63,860 bases of DNA from an uncultured Lachnospiraceae bacterium (GTDB lineage Bacteria; Bacillota; Clostridia; Lachnospirales; Lachnospiraceae). Each line of letters begins with the position of its first letter. Within the stretch, counting starts at the first letter, position 1. Positions 1-9,717 of the stretch are shown here, piece after piece. Below the pieces are notes generated by a model, which was not told the origin of the DNA, made no database searches, and saw only the letters and a program-made list of their open reading frames with translations. Position numbers and translations under genes: made by a program. The stretch lies in contig CAMNQH010000014.1 in assembly GCA_946549035.1 (NCBI GenBank), positions 1 to 63,860 of the forward strand, read 5' to 3'.

Positions 1-13
1 GTCATCATAAGAT

Positions 14-919
14 TCACATACATTCTGAACCTCCCCTTTCTACCCCCCCCCAAGAAATATAGAGATAATCCTGAAGCCAGGAAGATAGGGTGATATGCCA
101 TCTTTTCCAGAATTCTGTAACATTATGTGACAAATAAGGCAAATTGAAATTTCTGGGAAGTTCTATTCCAAGTATTCTGGCCACTCCCACAGCCATATCA
201 GAATATCCGGAAAAATCAAAATAAATCTGAAGGGAATAGGCAATCGCCGCTCCCAAAACAGTTATGCTTCCAAATACATTTGGCGTCTTATATACTTGAT
301 TTACAAAAACCGACAGCCTGTCCGCAAGAACTATTTTTTTAAACAACCCAAAAACAAATATTTGGATTCCGGGAGAAAAGGTATGCCACCCAATCCTTCT
401 TTTTCTATCTATTTGGCAAAAGAACTCTCCGGCTCTTTGAATCGGCCCTGAGGTAAGCTTTGGAAAAAATGATAAATATAACGCCACATCCAGAAGACCC
501 CTTGCTTCTAATTTCTCCTGTTTTACATCTGCCAAATAACTGATTGCGCTAAATGTATAAAAAGAAATCCCAATTGGCAAAATCAAATGTAACCCTATTT
601 CATCTCTCCCAAAAAGAGTAGAAAAGGAACCGGCAAAAAAATTCACATATTTAAAAAAGAATAACCCTGCCAAAGACAAGAAAATTCCCAATTTTATCTT
701 TTTCTTTTTTGCCAACAACCAAGTTGAAACCGTAAGCGCTCCCAAAATCAATGCAAACCGAAGATCTCCATATGCCGCAAAAAGGTAGCTTGCAATCAGA
801 AGAAGCCCATTTGCTGCACGAACCTCCCATTCCTCATCCCTTCCTATTCGCCCTATCAGATACAATAAAAAAAACACGGCAGCCATAAGCCCCCAAAATA
901 CAAAACTTATCATTTGCAT
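14..919 (-). CDS. MBOAT-family O-acyltransferase, interrupted by poly-G frameshift and by the window edge
   Basis: Multi-spanning membrane O-acyltransferase of the AlgI/DltB type, which passes acyl groups (usually acetyl) across the membrane to an extracellular polysaccharide. Seen: hydrophobic helices throughout, the family signature FSGYSDMAVGVARILG and the WKRWHITLSSWLQDYLYI block. After that block a run of nine G residues on the coding strand shifts the frame and the protein stops within 10 residues. With ten G the frame would read WGGGRKGRFRMYVNLMM to the window edge, which is what the family normally shows (GGxRKGxxRxYxN). The gene is therefore out of frame as sequenced, either phase-OFF or through a sequencing error. 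It overlaps the SGNH gene by 10 bp, a pairing like AlgI with AlgJ/AlgX. Family call is firm; the cause of the frameshift is inferred. Confidence 0.85.
   Translation of the reverse strand: MQMISFVFWGLMAAVFFLLYLIGRIGRDEEWEVRAANGLLLIASYLFAAYGDLRFALILGALTVSTWLLAKKKKIKLGIFLSLAGLFFFKYVNFFAGSFSTLFGRDEIGLHLILPIGISFYTFSAISYLADVKQEKLEARGLLDVALYLSFFPKLTSGPIQRAGEFFCQIDRKRRIGWHTFSPGIQIFVFGLFKKIVLADRLSVFVNQVYKTPNVFGSITVLGAAIAYSLQIYFDFSGYSDMAVGVARILGIELPRNFNLPYLSHNVTEFWKRWHITLSSWLQDYLYISWGGVERGGSECM
43..51. repeat. Poly-C/G homopolymer tract (9) in MBOAT gene
   Basis: Nine consecutive C on the plus strand (G on the coding strand) inside the conserved GG(G)RKG region of the MBOAT gene. Nine bases leave the gene out of frame and ten would restore it. 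Such tracts are classical slipped-strand contingency loci. Confidence 0.8.
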
Positions 920-1932
920 GGCAATCCGTTCCCTTCTAATTCTGAAATCTCATAAAACAAGACATCTGCAACCGCCCTGTGGCCATTGGCATTCAAATGC
1001 CCGCTCCCAATCTCTCCATTCACAAAGCCGTGAGGCACACGACGCTCCTTATAAAACATCTCCTGAAAATACGGGGCCATATTTACAAAGATAATCCCAT
1101 ATTCCCTTGCAGTCCTTGTAAACGCCGCCAAACTTTCTGTATTTTCATACTCAATGGTTCCGTCCTCCATCATCTGTTCCTGGGGGTGGTAAAAAATAAC
1201 AATCTGCGTCCCATATTCCTTCTCCTGCTTTGCCAGATAGGAAAACAGGGCGTTATAAGCCTCCTGATCTATAAAAGCCTCTGATTCTAGGCCCGTTTCC
1301 TCTTGATTCCTGAAGCCTTTTGTCTGCCTATCCATAAATAAATCAAATAAACCACTGTTGACTTGATGATACAAAAGCCGTAAAAACGGAGACTTCTGTA
1401 AAAATGCAAGGATTCCCCTACTATGACTTGGAGTAAATTCCACCGTACTCTGCAAAACTTCATTGACGCCGGATTCTGTCAATTCCACAGCGCTTGTTTC
1501 CAGCACTGCTATGCCAGGTGTATATTGTTCCAGATTCACAGGCAGGTATTGGCAAATCTTATAAAAATTATGACCTGAGATTCCCATATTATATACGGAT
1601 ACCTCAGCTCCCATCTTCTCCCCCAGCAAATAGGCGGTATTTTCCTTCTGCATGACATTACAGCCTTCCATATGAGATGAGCCAAGCATGATTATATTAG
1701 GATGATCTATTGCCTTTTCATTATGAAATCCCCTTTCATCAAAGCTTCCCCAGGAAATCCCTTCCGTCAGATTGACCCAACGGGCATTTGCCGGCCAAAC
1801 ATAATCTGTATTTCCCTTTGGATTTTCCACATGCACCGGGGATAACCGATAAAAACGGATCACTACCGAAAGAATCACTATGGCCGTTATTCCGGCAAGG
1901 GCTGCTTTTCCCAAACCTATCCACCACTTCAT
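910..1932 (-). CDS. Membrane-anchored SGNH-hydrolase-like protein (polysaccharide O-acylation partner)
   Basis: 340 residues with one N-terminal membrane segment (about 8-26) and an extracellular SGNH-like fold. Seen: the block I serine in MLGSSHMEG, the block II/III region YNMGISGHNF, and a C-terminal histidine in HLNANGHRAVADVL. Members next to MBOAT genes (AlgJ/AlgX/DltD type) receive acyl groups and place them on, or remove them from, the polysaccharide. The gene directly precedes the MBOAT gene with overlap, so the two probably form one modification unit. The exact acyl group and acceptor cannot be read from the sequence. Confidence 0.75.
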   Translation of the reverse strand: MKWWIGLGKAALAGITAIVILSVVIRFYRLSPVHVENPKGNTDYVWPANARWVNLTEGISWGSFDERGFHNEKAIDHPNIIMLGSSHMEGCNVMQKENTAYLLGEKMGAEVSVYNMGISGHNFYKICQYLPVNLEQYTPGIAVLETSAVELTESGVNEVLQSTVEFTPSHSRGILAFLQKSPFLRLLYHQVNSGLFDLFMDRQTKGFRNQEETGLESEAFIDQEAYNALFSYLAKQEKEYGTQIVIFYHPQEQMMEDGTIEYENTESLAAFTRTAREYGIIFVNMAPYFQEMFYKERRVPHGFVNGEIGSGHLNANGHRAVADVLFYEISELEGNGLPCK

Positions 1933-1958
1933 TTCTTACCTCTTTCCTATTTTCATTC

Positions 1959-3245
1959 TCAATCTGTCTGAAACAAATCTCTGGTATAAACCTTACCTCT
2001 GACATCGTCCAGACACGCATCATAACGGTTGGCAATGATCGCCTTAGACACCTGTTTAAATTCCTCCAAATTCCCAATAATCTTACTGCCATAAAATGTG
2101 GATCCCTCCGGCAGGCTTGGTTCATAGATTACCAATATCGCTCCCTTGGCTTTTAACCGTTTCATAACACCCTGAATGGCGGACTGCCGGAAATTATCGG
2201 AATTGGACTTCATGGTAAGACGGTATACCCCAATAATCACTTCATGCTCTTTTTCCATATCCCAGACTGAATTCGCCTCATATGCCCCGGCAATCTCCAA
2301 TACCCTGTCCGCAATAAAATCCTTTCTGGTTCGATTAGAATCCACAATCGCCTTCATCATATTCTGGGGCACATTCTCAAAATTGGCCAAAAGCTGTTTG
2401 GTATCCTTAGGCAGGCAATATCCTCCATATCCAAAGGATGGATTATTATAAAACATCCCGATTCTGGGATCCTGGCACACACCTTGAATAATCTCTTGTG
2501 TATTCAGGCCCTTGGATTCTGCATAGGTATCTAATTCGTTAAAATACGCTACCCGAAGAGCCAGATATGTATTGGCGAATAATTTTACCGCCTCCGCTTC
2601 TGTATATCCCAAAAATAAAGTATCAATTTCTTCTTTTAATGCCCCCTGCTTCAATAAGGATGCAAAAATACCAGCGGCCTCCCATGTGGTTTCTCCGCAG
2701 CCCACAATAATACGGCTTGGATACAGATTATCGTACAGCGCCCTGGATTCCCTTAAAAATTCCGGACTAAACAAAATTTGATCCGTATGAAATTTCTCTC
2801 TCACAGAAAGGGTATAGCCCACCGGAACCGTGGATTTAATCACCATAACGGCCCTTGGGTTGACTTTTTTCACTTGTCCTATCACTTCTTCCACAGCCGA
2901 CGTGTCAAAAAAATTTCTTTTACTGTCATAGTTCGTGGGGGCCGCAATCACAACAAAATCCGCCTTCCTATAAGCCGCTTCCCCATCCAATACAGCCGTC
3001 AAATTAAGCTCCTTTTGCGCCAGATACTTCTCAATATACTCATCCTGTACAGGGGATTTTCTTTGATTGATCAACTCCACCTTCTCCGGCACGATATCCA
3101 CAGCCGTCACCTTGTTGTGCTGGGCTAATAAAACGGCCATAGACATTCCCACATAGCCTGTCCCTGCAACGGCAATCCGATAACCATGAGATCCCTTCGA
3201 TAACGAAGAGGCAGCTGTTTCCGTCTTATATAAATCATGTTTCAT
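1959..3245 (-). CDS. ugd: UDP-glucose 6-dehydrogenase
   Basis: NAD-dependent oxidation of UDP-glucose to UDP-glucuronic acid, a precursor for acidic polysaccharides. Seen: Rossmann motif GTGYVG near residue 30, the substrate region SPEFLRES, and the catalytic cysteine in [12 protein letters not shown]. The length of about 428 is a little above the short bacterial Ugd type because of an N-terminal extension of about 20 residues. I chose the ATG two codons inside a longer frame that opens with TTG, because GGGGAGAAAGG precedes it at usable spacing. In this operon it suggests that the repeat unit contains glucuronate or a derivative. The galU product further right in the window could supply UDP-glucose. 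Confidence 0.92.
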   Translation of the reverse strand: MKHDLYKTETAASSLSKGSHGYRIAVAGTGYVGMSMAVLLAQHNKVTAVDIVPEKVELINQRKSPVQDEYIEKYLAQKELNLTAVLDGEAAYRKADFVVIAAPTNYDSKRNFFDTSAVEEVIGQVKKVNPRAVMVIKSTVPVGYTLSVREKFHTDQILFSPEFLRESRALYDNLYPSRIIVGCGETTWEAAGIFASLLKQGALKEEIDTLFLGYTEAEAVKLFANTYLALRVAYFNELDTYAESKGLNTQEIIQGVCQDPRIGMFYNNPSFGYGGYCLPKDTKQLLANFENVPQNMMKAIVDSNRTRKDFIADRVLEIAGAYEANSVWDMEKEHEVIIGVYRLTMKSNSDNFRQSAIQGVMKRLKAKGAILVIYEPSLPEGSTFYGSKIIGNLEEFKQVSKAIIANRYDACLDDVRGKVYTRDLFQTD

Positions 3246-3293
3246 AATCAATGCCTTTCTCCCCGTAGGGTTTCGTTTTTTACATATCTGCTC

Positions 3294-4565
3294 TTATCTT
3301 TTCAGTTTCTTTTTCAACTGCATCATATCCTTCTTCTTTATCAAACAAACTTCCCCAAAGGGCATATGAAAGCTTCTCACAAATTTAACAAGCATAGCGC
3401 CTCCGCATACGGAATAAGATATCACCGAGGCCGCCGCCGCTCCATACATTCCCCACAAAGGAATGAACCCCAAATTTAAAACAATATTGCTGGCCGCTGA
3501 CAACGCCAATGTCCTAAAATTATAAGACGCCATCTGATTCACGGTAAAAAGCGGGGAAATGATATTATAAACGCTCATAGCCGGCGTTCCACATACAAGA
3601 ATCAGGCAGACATAGTAAGACGTCATAAAATCTGAACCATACATAAATGAGATAAACGGCTTCCCAAAAATAAAAATGCCCAAAATGATCGCCAGCGTAC
3701 ATGTATTGGACACCCTCATGGAAAATGCAACGCTTTCCCACGCATCCTGCCTGGCGCTTTTGGAAAAAGTAACATCCTTGAAAATATCCGGAATATACCA
3801 CAAATACCCTGCTATGGCCACGGCAACGGCATAAAGACCAATATCCCCATAAGCGACCTTCATTTGTTTCATCATAATCGTATCAAAATGATAGTTGACC
3901 ATTTTCAGAGCCGCCGTTATCATAGGGATACTGCCGATTTTCATAATGTGTTTCACATCTTTCCCATATCCTTTTAAAATTGCATCTCGAAACGGTACTT
4001 TCGAGAAAAACAAAACGGCCTGAAACAGGTTTACAGAAAAGTTCACAAATAACACTATTTTTAAATCGCATAGCTGCAGCGTATAAATGATTACGGTAAG
4101 GATAAAATACACAACGCTGCTTAGCATATAGGCCATACTATGGAATTTGTAATCCTCAATCAATAAAATATTTCCCAGCTGTCCTGCCGCAATATTGGCT
4201 GACAGCAGGAGAAACAGCATTTTAAGAGATAAGCTCTCCGCCGTAAAAAACAACGTGATTCCAATTCCCAGATAAAGGAGCATAAGCTGAAAATTAATGG
4301 CAAAATACTTTTTTTCCATGTAAAGAACCTGAGCTTCATCCAGCCCCTTCCGTTCTATGGCATATGCATACTGTATTCCCAGTCCGCCAAAATTCGCGGC
4401 CAGGGACATAAGGTTTATGATATAAGCATATTCTCCCTTCAAGGAAGTCCCCAGCAGCCTCACGGTCAACGCCGTTATGACCACATTGAAAACCGTCATA
4501 AACATTTTTTTTAATATAGTAATCAGATAAATGTTCGTAATTACTTTCCCAATATATTTTTTCAT
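3294..4565 (-). CDS. Polysaccharide repeat-unit flippase, Wzx/PST type
   Basis: 423 residues with about a dozen hydrophobic helices, basic ends and the layout of the MOP/PST exporter superfamily. These proteins move undecaprenyl-linked repeat units across the membrane. Support comes from position as well: glycosyltransferases, an EpsG-type polymerase and a phosphoglycosyl transferase are in the same operon. It lies 3 bp after the PIG-L gene. No single signature proves substrate; family assignment rests on topology, length and context. Confidence 0.82.
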   Translation of the reverse strand: MKKYIGKVITNIYLITILKKMFMTVFNVVITALTVRLLGTSLKGEYAYIINLMSLAANFGGLGIQYAYAIERKGLDEAQVLYMEKKYFAINFQLMLLYLGIGITLFFTAESLSLKMLFLLLSANIAAGQLGNILLIEDYKFHSMAYMLSSVVYFILTVIIYTLQLCDLKIVLFVNFSVNLFQAVLFFSKVPFRDAILKGYGKDVKHIMKIGSIPMITAALKMVNYHFDTIMMKQMKVAYGDIGLYAVAVAIAGYLWYIPDIFKDVTFSKSARQDAWESVAFSMRVSNTCTLAIILGIFIFGKPFISFMYGSDFMTSYYVCLILVCGTPAMSVYNIISPLFTVNQMASYNFRTLALSAASNIVLNLGFIPLWGMYGAAAASVISYSVCGGAMLVKFVRSFHMPFGEVCLIKKKDMMQLKKKLKR

Positions 4566-4568
4566 GAT

Positions 4569-6485
4569 TTATATCCAATAATAATGTTTCTTTTGACCAA
4601 AGGCGCTGTCTTTCCATAGGTTCTGAGGCGCAAGCTCCTGGGAATACCCTTCGATTTCAGCAATACACGGCCCAGTGAACAGACCCCTGGCAAAATAAAT
4701 TCTGATTGCCCCTTTTACAGCCTCTTGCAATACGACGTCTGTATACGGTCTGTTTTTACCAGAATGAACCTTAAACGCCACATCCGTTTCATAACATTTC
4801 AGCTTCCTTATTTTGATGGTTCTTCGGTAATTTCGGGCTTTATATATTCGTATGGTTTTAAGCTCCTGCTCCTTAGAATAGAAAATCTCTATCCAAGGGC
4901 TTTTGTCCTCCCCCAAAGGACGCCAATCCTTACACCATTTTCTTTTTACCAAGTCCGAATAATCTACCAGCTTAAAATTATTCAGATTTTTGCAATCCCC
5001 AGAAGAAGCCCGAAATACAGCACGGTAAAATATACTGTCTGTTCTTCGTTCCCAATAGACAGAATCCCGGTTAATAAAGCTTTCCGTTCCCCGGTAGAGC
5101 CTTTGATAGTTCCAGAAGGACTGTATGGCGATATTCTTACTGCAATCCTGTTCCAACAATGCTTCCTCGGTCTGAAACGCAATTCTGTCTTCCCAAAGAA
5201 AAGACGGATTTGAAAGCCCCCTTCTCGGGCGCAATGTGGGTGCAGTCCTGTTCCGGGATAAAAAATCCCTTCTGGCATATGCCGAAAGCCCATAGGCAAA
5301 CCCTTTATATATGTTGCTATCTTGAAGAGCCTCCCTGGAATCGGCCAGCAGCTCGCCAATACATTCATCAAATAAGAGGGAATATGCCGTGTGGTCTATA
5401 TGCTCGTCCATATCTATGGCATACAGTTCTTTTGGCTTCAATTCTTTGATGATTCCAATGATATCTTTTTTCAGATTATCCCTGGTATAATCGCAAGATT
5501 CTCCAAAGAGAAGGCGGTGAATTTCTTTTGTTCCATCTATCCCATAGGTTTTTCTTTTGGATATTCTGGATTCATTTACAATATCCCCTTTTTGCAGATA
5601 CAGATGTTTCCCCTTCCAGGCATTGGAAAATCCAAAGTAAAGAATGTGGCTCTGGGGCACTCCCAGCAAATTCAATGCCTTGCTGCTCTGTTCCATGCGT
5701 TCTCTTGCATAATCCTCCCCGACCATATCCGTATATGTATAAAATCCCACATAAACAGTATTTCCCGCTTCCACATGCTTGTATATTTCATTGACAGACA
5801 TAAAAATCTCATCGTCCCCATGGGGAACCAAAAAGAGAATGCAAGGGCCATGATTCTCTTTTCTCGTTTTGATACAATACTTTCTGAAATACGTGTTAGT
5901 TCCAATCGATATGCGGGCCTCAATCTCCGCCTCTTTGGCGTCTTTCTGGCAATCTACCATCCCATTTTCCTTTATTACATCAGGACAATTTGTACTCCAT
6001 GCAATGGGAACCCCGCAGATGGATTTCCTTTTCAAATTCAGGCTTCTGAAAACCTGATTTTTATCTGAATTAAAGCCTAAATATGTCTGGTCCAGATCCT
6101 CCCAGGTTCTGGAAATCAGCTCCTGCTCTGTGGTCCCCTTTACGGTAAATTTATATGTTTTCTTTACACGGCAAAACGTATCCTTAATATATCTGTAATG
6201 CATCTGAAACGTTGCTGTCAGCACTTCATCCCTTTCAGAATCCTTCCTGTCTCTGTTTACCATACCGTCGGTTAATATCACCTGGTTACGGCTTTGCCAG
6301 CAGATTGCCGTATTGTGATAAAAAACAGGAAGCTTCAAGGAATCAAACACTTCATCTCTCCTCTGATTTTGATGTAACAAAATCTTATAAGTAAGCTTTC
6401 CCTTCACATAACTCAACACTGCCAGCTCATATGGAAACCGAATCGCTGCCACCGCCTTTTTTATCATCGTTTTTATGTACTTCAT
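4569..6485 (-). CDS. PIG-L (LmbE-like) deacetylase with two N-terminal bacterial Ig-like modules
   Basis: 638 residues. The PIG-L domain starts near residue 215 with the metal-binding motif PHGDDE, a variant of PHPDDE, and has MDEHIDH further on. This family is a zinc-dependent N-deacetylase of GlcNAc-containing substrates. Before it are two stretches (about 45-120 and 150-205) each with the pattern I.W.S.....I..DGMV then a beta-rich tail, which resembles atrophied bacterial Ig (aBig) domains. The last 110 residues look beta-rich and may be a carbohydrate-binding module. There is no clear signal peptide, only a weakly hydrophobic basic start. It overlaps the preceding glycosyltransferase gene by ATGA. 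Probable role: deacetylating an amino sugar of the EPS. The Ig reading is pattern-based. Confidence 0.75.
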   Translation of the reverse strand: MKYIKTMIKKAVAAIRFPYELAVLSYVKGKLTYKILLHQNQRRDEVFDSLKLPVFYHNTAICWQSRNQVILTDGMVNRDRKDSERDEVLTATFQMHYRYIKDTFCRVKKTYKFTVKGTTEQELISRTWEDLDQTYLGFNSDKNQVFRSLNLKRKSICGVPIAWSTNCPDVIKENGMVDCQKDAKEAEIEARISIGTNTYFRKYCIKTRKENHGPCILFLVPHGDDEIFMSVNEIYKHVEAGNTVYVGFYTYTDMVGEDYARERMEQSSKALNLLGVPQSHILYFGFSNAWKGKHLYLQKGDIVNESRISKRKTYGIDGTKEIHRLLFGESCDYTRDNLKKDIIGIIKELKPKELYAIDMDEHIDHTAYSLLFDECIGELLADSREALQDSNIYKGFAYGLSAYARRDFLSRNRTAPTLRPRRGLSNPSFLWEDRIAFQTEEALLEQDCSKNIAIQSFWNYQRLYRGTESFINRDSVYWERRTDSIFYRAVFRASSGDCKNLNNFKLVDYSDLVKRKWCKDWRPLGEDKSPWIEIFYSKEQELKTIRIYKARNYRRTIKIRKLKCYETDVAFKVHSGKNRPYTDVVLQEAVKGAIRIYFARGLFTGPCIAEIEGYSQELAPQNLWKDSAFGQKKHYYWI

Positions 6486-7489
6486 TCTATTGATTCCCGT
6501 TTTATATTTTGAAGATAAAATTCCTTCATGTCCCGTATGATCCGCGCCCCATAGGAAGGATCTTTGTCCAGCATCCTATTCAAAACCGGGTCTTGGTTAT
6601 ATTTTTCCTGAAAATCCCTAAAATAATTCTGATAGGTATCACACAGCATCAGCTTGGTATCATATCGTTTCCTCCCGAAGCTGTCAGGTCTCCACAGGGC
6701 CAGATGGATTCCGTGATGAGGTCTGAATAATACCGAATGGGGATTCTCATTCTCGATTATCCCAAGCCCTGCGGCATCTTTATATTCTGGAATACCCAGG
6801 CCGCATCCTTTGATATATTCATACAGCACACTTTCATCATTGATGTTGCAAACCGTCCAAATATTTGATTTATGTGCGGCAACTCGATTTAATTCCTCTA
6901 TCATTTCCTCTCTGTGCTTCAAAAGCAGCGGAAAGCACTTGTCAGGTTGAAAGAAATGCAGCCCCGTCAACCGCTTATACTCTCTTACCGGAAATTGATA
7001 GCTTTTGTAAGTGCCAAAAATCCCATAGTGTTTTAGATTCAGTAAAAGCTCCGTAAGCTCCCTCTTCTCCCGGTATGTCCTTAGGCAGTTACTATAAGGC
7101 AAACGTAAATATGCACAATGCTCCATATGGCTTTCATATATCCCGTTTTTCTCTTTACAAATAAAAATGTCAATATCCCCGCAATACATCCCCTTATATT
7201 CCTGAAATTCCTCTTCCAACAAAAACCAGCGCATAGCTTTGGCAATATTCAAATTTTTCAAAGCGGCTGAGCTGATTTTCATATTTTCATTTGGAATATT
7301 CCGGATTTCAATCTTTCCCATGGATTCCAGTTCTTTTACCATCCTCCTGCAATTTTCCCTTAAGGCCCGGTCCACATAGATGTAAATGTCATATTCCGGA
7401 TATTCCTTTAAGAAGCTATAACAATAATATGGGATAAAGGACTGATACTTTTCTCCGAATACATAAGTCACTACACACATTTTTTTCAT
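6482..7489 (-). CDS. GT-A-like glycosyltransferase of the EPS operon
   Basis: 335 residues, soluble. Seen: an N-terminal beta-strand/helix region reading MCVVTYVFGEKY, a YIYVD segment, and the metal-binding-like acidic motif GDIDIFI near residue 115. That layout fits GT-A fold enzymes using UDP-sugars, distantly GT8-like. A late conserved-looking segment contains NINDESVLYEY and FRPHHGIHLALW. It sits between the EpsG polymerase and PIG-L genes, overlapping the latter by 4 bp. Donor, acceptor and linkage are unknown. Confidence 0.6.
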   Translation of the reverse strand: MKKMCVVTYVFGEKYQSFIPYYCYSFLKEYPEYDIYIYVDRALRENCRRMVKELESMGKIEIRNIPNENMKISSAALKNLNIAKAMRWFLLEEEFQEYKGMYCGDIDIFICKEKNGIYESHMEHCAYLRLPYSNCLRTYREKRELTELLLNLKHYGIFGTYKSYQFPVREYKRLTGLHFFQPDKCFPLLLKHREEMIEELNRVAAHKSNIWTVCNINDESVLYEYIKGCGLGIPEYKDAAGLGIIENENPHSVLFRPHHGIHLALWRPDSFGRKRYDTKLMLCDTYQNYFRDFQEKYNQDPVLNRMLDKDPSYGARIIRDMKEFYLQNIKRESIE

Positions 7490-7519
7490 ACAACGATTTC
7501 CTTTCTCTCCCTGCCGCCT

Positions 7520-8566
7520 TTATCCCCAGACGAATCGAAAAGGCACCATCCACTGGGACGTCTGAATCAGATACAAATACATCAAAAGGGGAACCCCATA
7601 GGTCACCATACGCACAAATCTCTTTTCATCCGGCTTGATGCATTCTTTTATGGTATTGCCGAATAAAATCAAAAAGGGAAGAGAAAAATATTCCACCATC
7701 CTTCCCCACAGGGGAAATTCCAACGCCAGCATCTGCATCAAGACCGTCAGCCATGCAGTATGCACCAGCAACCTCATACTCTTTATTTCCATCTGTTTTT
7801 TCCTATGAAGCACAAACAGAAAAACAAATATTCCCATAACCAAATACAAAAGCAAGAGCGTTCTTCCATCGCTGCCAAAATTCATATTTCGGTATTTTTG
7901 CGCATACTCGGGCATTACCCGAAAGATCAGCTCCATAAAGGGGCCTTTACAAATCAGGACCAACAGCAGCAGCCCTCCCACCCCCACAGCCTTCTCCCTG
8001 GAAAGCTTCCATTGAAAAACAGGATAGAGGGGCAGGGCAATCCAGGCTGTTTTATGAAAAAACGCGGCCAGAAGCACCAGTAAGAGATACTTCCAAAATT
8101 TCTTCTCCGCTGCAAAATGATAAGCTATCAAAATGACAGACAGGGCGATACTCTGCCTCATACGTGTAAATAAGTGCTCATATCCTCCAAAAGTAATAAA
8201 CAGCCAGACACTTAACACAGGATCATAAGCGTATTTTTTCATAAAAAATACCACGCCTCCCAAGGACAGTACCCCGCACAGAACAATCAGGCCTTGATAT
8301 TCTCCCCCTAGCCTTCCCACAACCGCAATCAGCATCACAAAACCCTTTTCAATGTCCGTATCCTGAAAAATTTCCCGTAAGCCCAGATTTCTGTATAGCT
8401 GGAAATACCGTTCATAAGCCTCGTAATCAGCTCCCATCCCTTCCCCCTTTAAGGCTATTAAAAAAAGCAGGCACAAAAAGCAGGCAGCAAACATAAGGTT
8501 TTCCCTTTTTCTCAAGACATACATAACAGCACAAACAAAGCATAAATAACTCACATAAAATATCAT
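7520..8566 (-). CDS. EpsG-family (Wzy-like) polysaccharide polymerase
   Basis: 348 residues with about ten membrane helices. Seen: KGEGMGADYEAYERYF near the N terminus, which matches the EpsG family pattern G.D...Y...F, and RMRQSIALSVILIA in the middle, which matches the conserved RQ..A region. EpsG proteins are thought to polymerise lipid-linked repeat units at the outer face of the membrane. It is the only polymerase candidate in the operon and is accompanied by a flippase, as expected for a Wzx/Wzy pathway. No chain-length regulator (Wzz/Wzc) is seen in the window. Confidence 0.85.
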   Translation of the reverse strand: MIFYVSYLCFVCAVMYVLRKRENLMFAACFLCLLFLIALKGEGMGADYEAYERYFQLYRNLGLREIFQDTDIEKGFVMLIAVVGRLGGEYQGLIVLCGVLSLGGVVFFMKKYAYDPVLSVWLFITFGGYEHLFTRMRQSIALSVILIAYHFAAEKKFWKYLLLVLLAAFFHKTAWIALPLYPVFQWKLSREKAVGVGGLLLLVLICKGPFMELIFRVMPEYAQKYRNMNFGSDGRTLLLLYLVMGIFVFLFVLHRKKQMEIKSMRLLVHTAWLTVLMQMLALEFPLWGRMVEYFSLPFLILFGNTIKECIKPDEKRFVRMVTYGVPLLMYLYLIQTSQWMVPFRFVWG

Positions 8567-8614
8567 AGTCTCCCTACCGCCCTTTCAAAGGCAGCTCCCC
8601 TCTTCGCTTTCCCC

Positions 8615-9700
8615 TTACAAATCTGCAATTTTACCGATATAGGATTCCAGCTGTGACAAAATCACCGGCTCCCGGTATCCGGCCATGGTCTCTTTTGCTT
8701 TTTGGGAAAATAATTCCCGCATATCTCTATGCTCTGCCAAAATCTCCATTTTGGCCGCCAGTTCCCCTGCATTTCCAGTCTCAACCAGAAATCCGTTTCT
8801 TCCAGAATGAATCAAATCCCCTGGCCCTGTGGGGCAATCTGTGGAAATGCAAGGCGCTCCCACCGCCATGGCTTCCATCAATGCATTCGGCATTCCCTCA
8901 TAATCGGAAGACAGCACAAAAATAGTCGCCGACTCATATTTCAGAATAATCTCTTCTGTCCTCTCAAAGATCTCAATGCAATGCTGTAAGCCTGCTTTTT
9001 GGATTTTTCTCTGCAGATGTTCTTTTTCCGTCCCATCTCCATAGATTTCCAGCCGCCAGTCTTTATGCTTTTTATAAAAAACCTCAAAAGCGTCGATTAA
9101 CATGACATGATTCTTTTGGCTCTCTAGTCTTCCCACAGTCAAAATCACTTTCTGGTTTTTTTCCCAATGATTTGCGCATAAAAACGCTTCTCCTACTGGA
9201 TTGGCTAAAATCAACGCCTTCTTTTGTACTTTTTGTGGAAAATATCTCATCTGGTCCTGATTTTGAAAAATACATCCTTTCGATACAGCCACAGAACGAT
9301 TCCTTAAAAAACGCATGAGTTTTCCTCCCGGAGATACAAAGGGATTGTTGCGTATCGTCTCTATTACCCGAATCTTTCCGCCTATAGAAGAAATATGAAC
9401 CAAAATTCCCACATAGGTTACCAAAGGGATCACAACATCCGGATTCAGCTGATGCAGATAAGCCCTAAGCCTGGCTATTTTCTGAAATCCCCACTCCCCC
9501 CGGTACCGATTTTCCGATTCATATAAATAATTGTGAACCACTTTTTCCGATAATTCGTACTCCTTGTTTACCGGATAAAAATTCAGAATATACATCTGAT
9601 GTCTTTCTGCGAGCCCGTTCGCCCAAATCGACGCCACTCGCTCCGCTCCTCCTCCGGCCATGGTAGGAGTAACAATTAACAGCTTTATATGTCTCTCCAT
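8615..9700 (-). CDS. Glycosyltransferase family 4
   Basis: 361 residues with a GT-B fold. Seen: N-terminal glycine-rich TPTMAGGGAERVAS, the mid-protein TVGRLESQKNH, and the C-terminal EX7E-type region LSSDYEGMPNALMEAMAVG. These mark retaining GT4 enzymes that use nucleotide sugars and act on the cytosolic side of lipid-linked intermediates. It is closely related in layout to the two other GT4 genes in this operon. Sugar specificity cannot be assigned. Confidence 0.9.
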   Translation of the reverse strand: MERHIKLLIVTPTMAGGGAERVASIWANGLAERHQMYILNFYPVNKEYELSEKVVHNYLYESENRYRGEWGFQKIARLRAYLHQLNPDVVIPLVTYVGILVHISSIGGKIRVIETIRNNPFVSPGGKLMRFLRNRSVAVSKGCIFQNQDQMRYFPQKVQKKALILANPVGEAFLCANHWEKNQKVILTVGRLESQKNHVMLIDAFEVFYKKHKDWRLEIYGDGTEKEHLQRKIQKAGLQHCIEIFERTEEIILKYESATIFVLSSDYEGMPNALMEAMAVGAPCISTDCPTGPGDLIHSGRNGFLVETGNAGELAAKMEILAEHRDMRELFSQKAKETMAGYREPVILSQLESYIGKIADL

Positions 9701-9717
9701 TGTCTGTACACCATTCT

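Noticed and set aside
4725-6394. Several plus-strand open frames inside the PIG-L gene
   Set aside because: They lie antisense to a well-supported gene, have no ribosome sites and read as low-complexity shadows.
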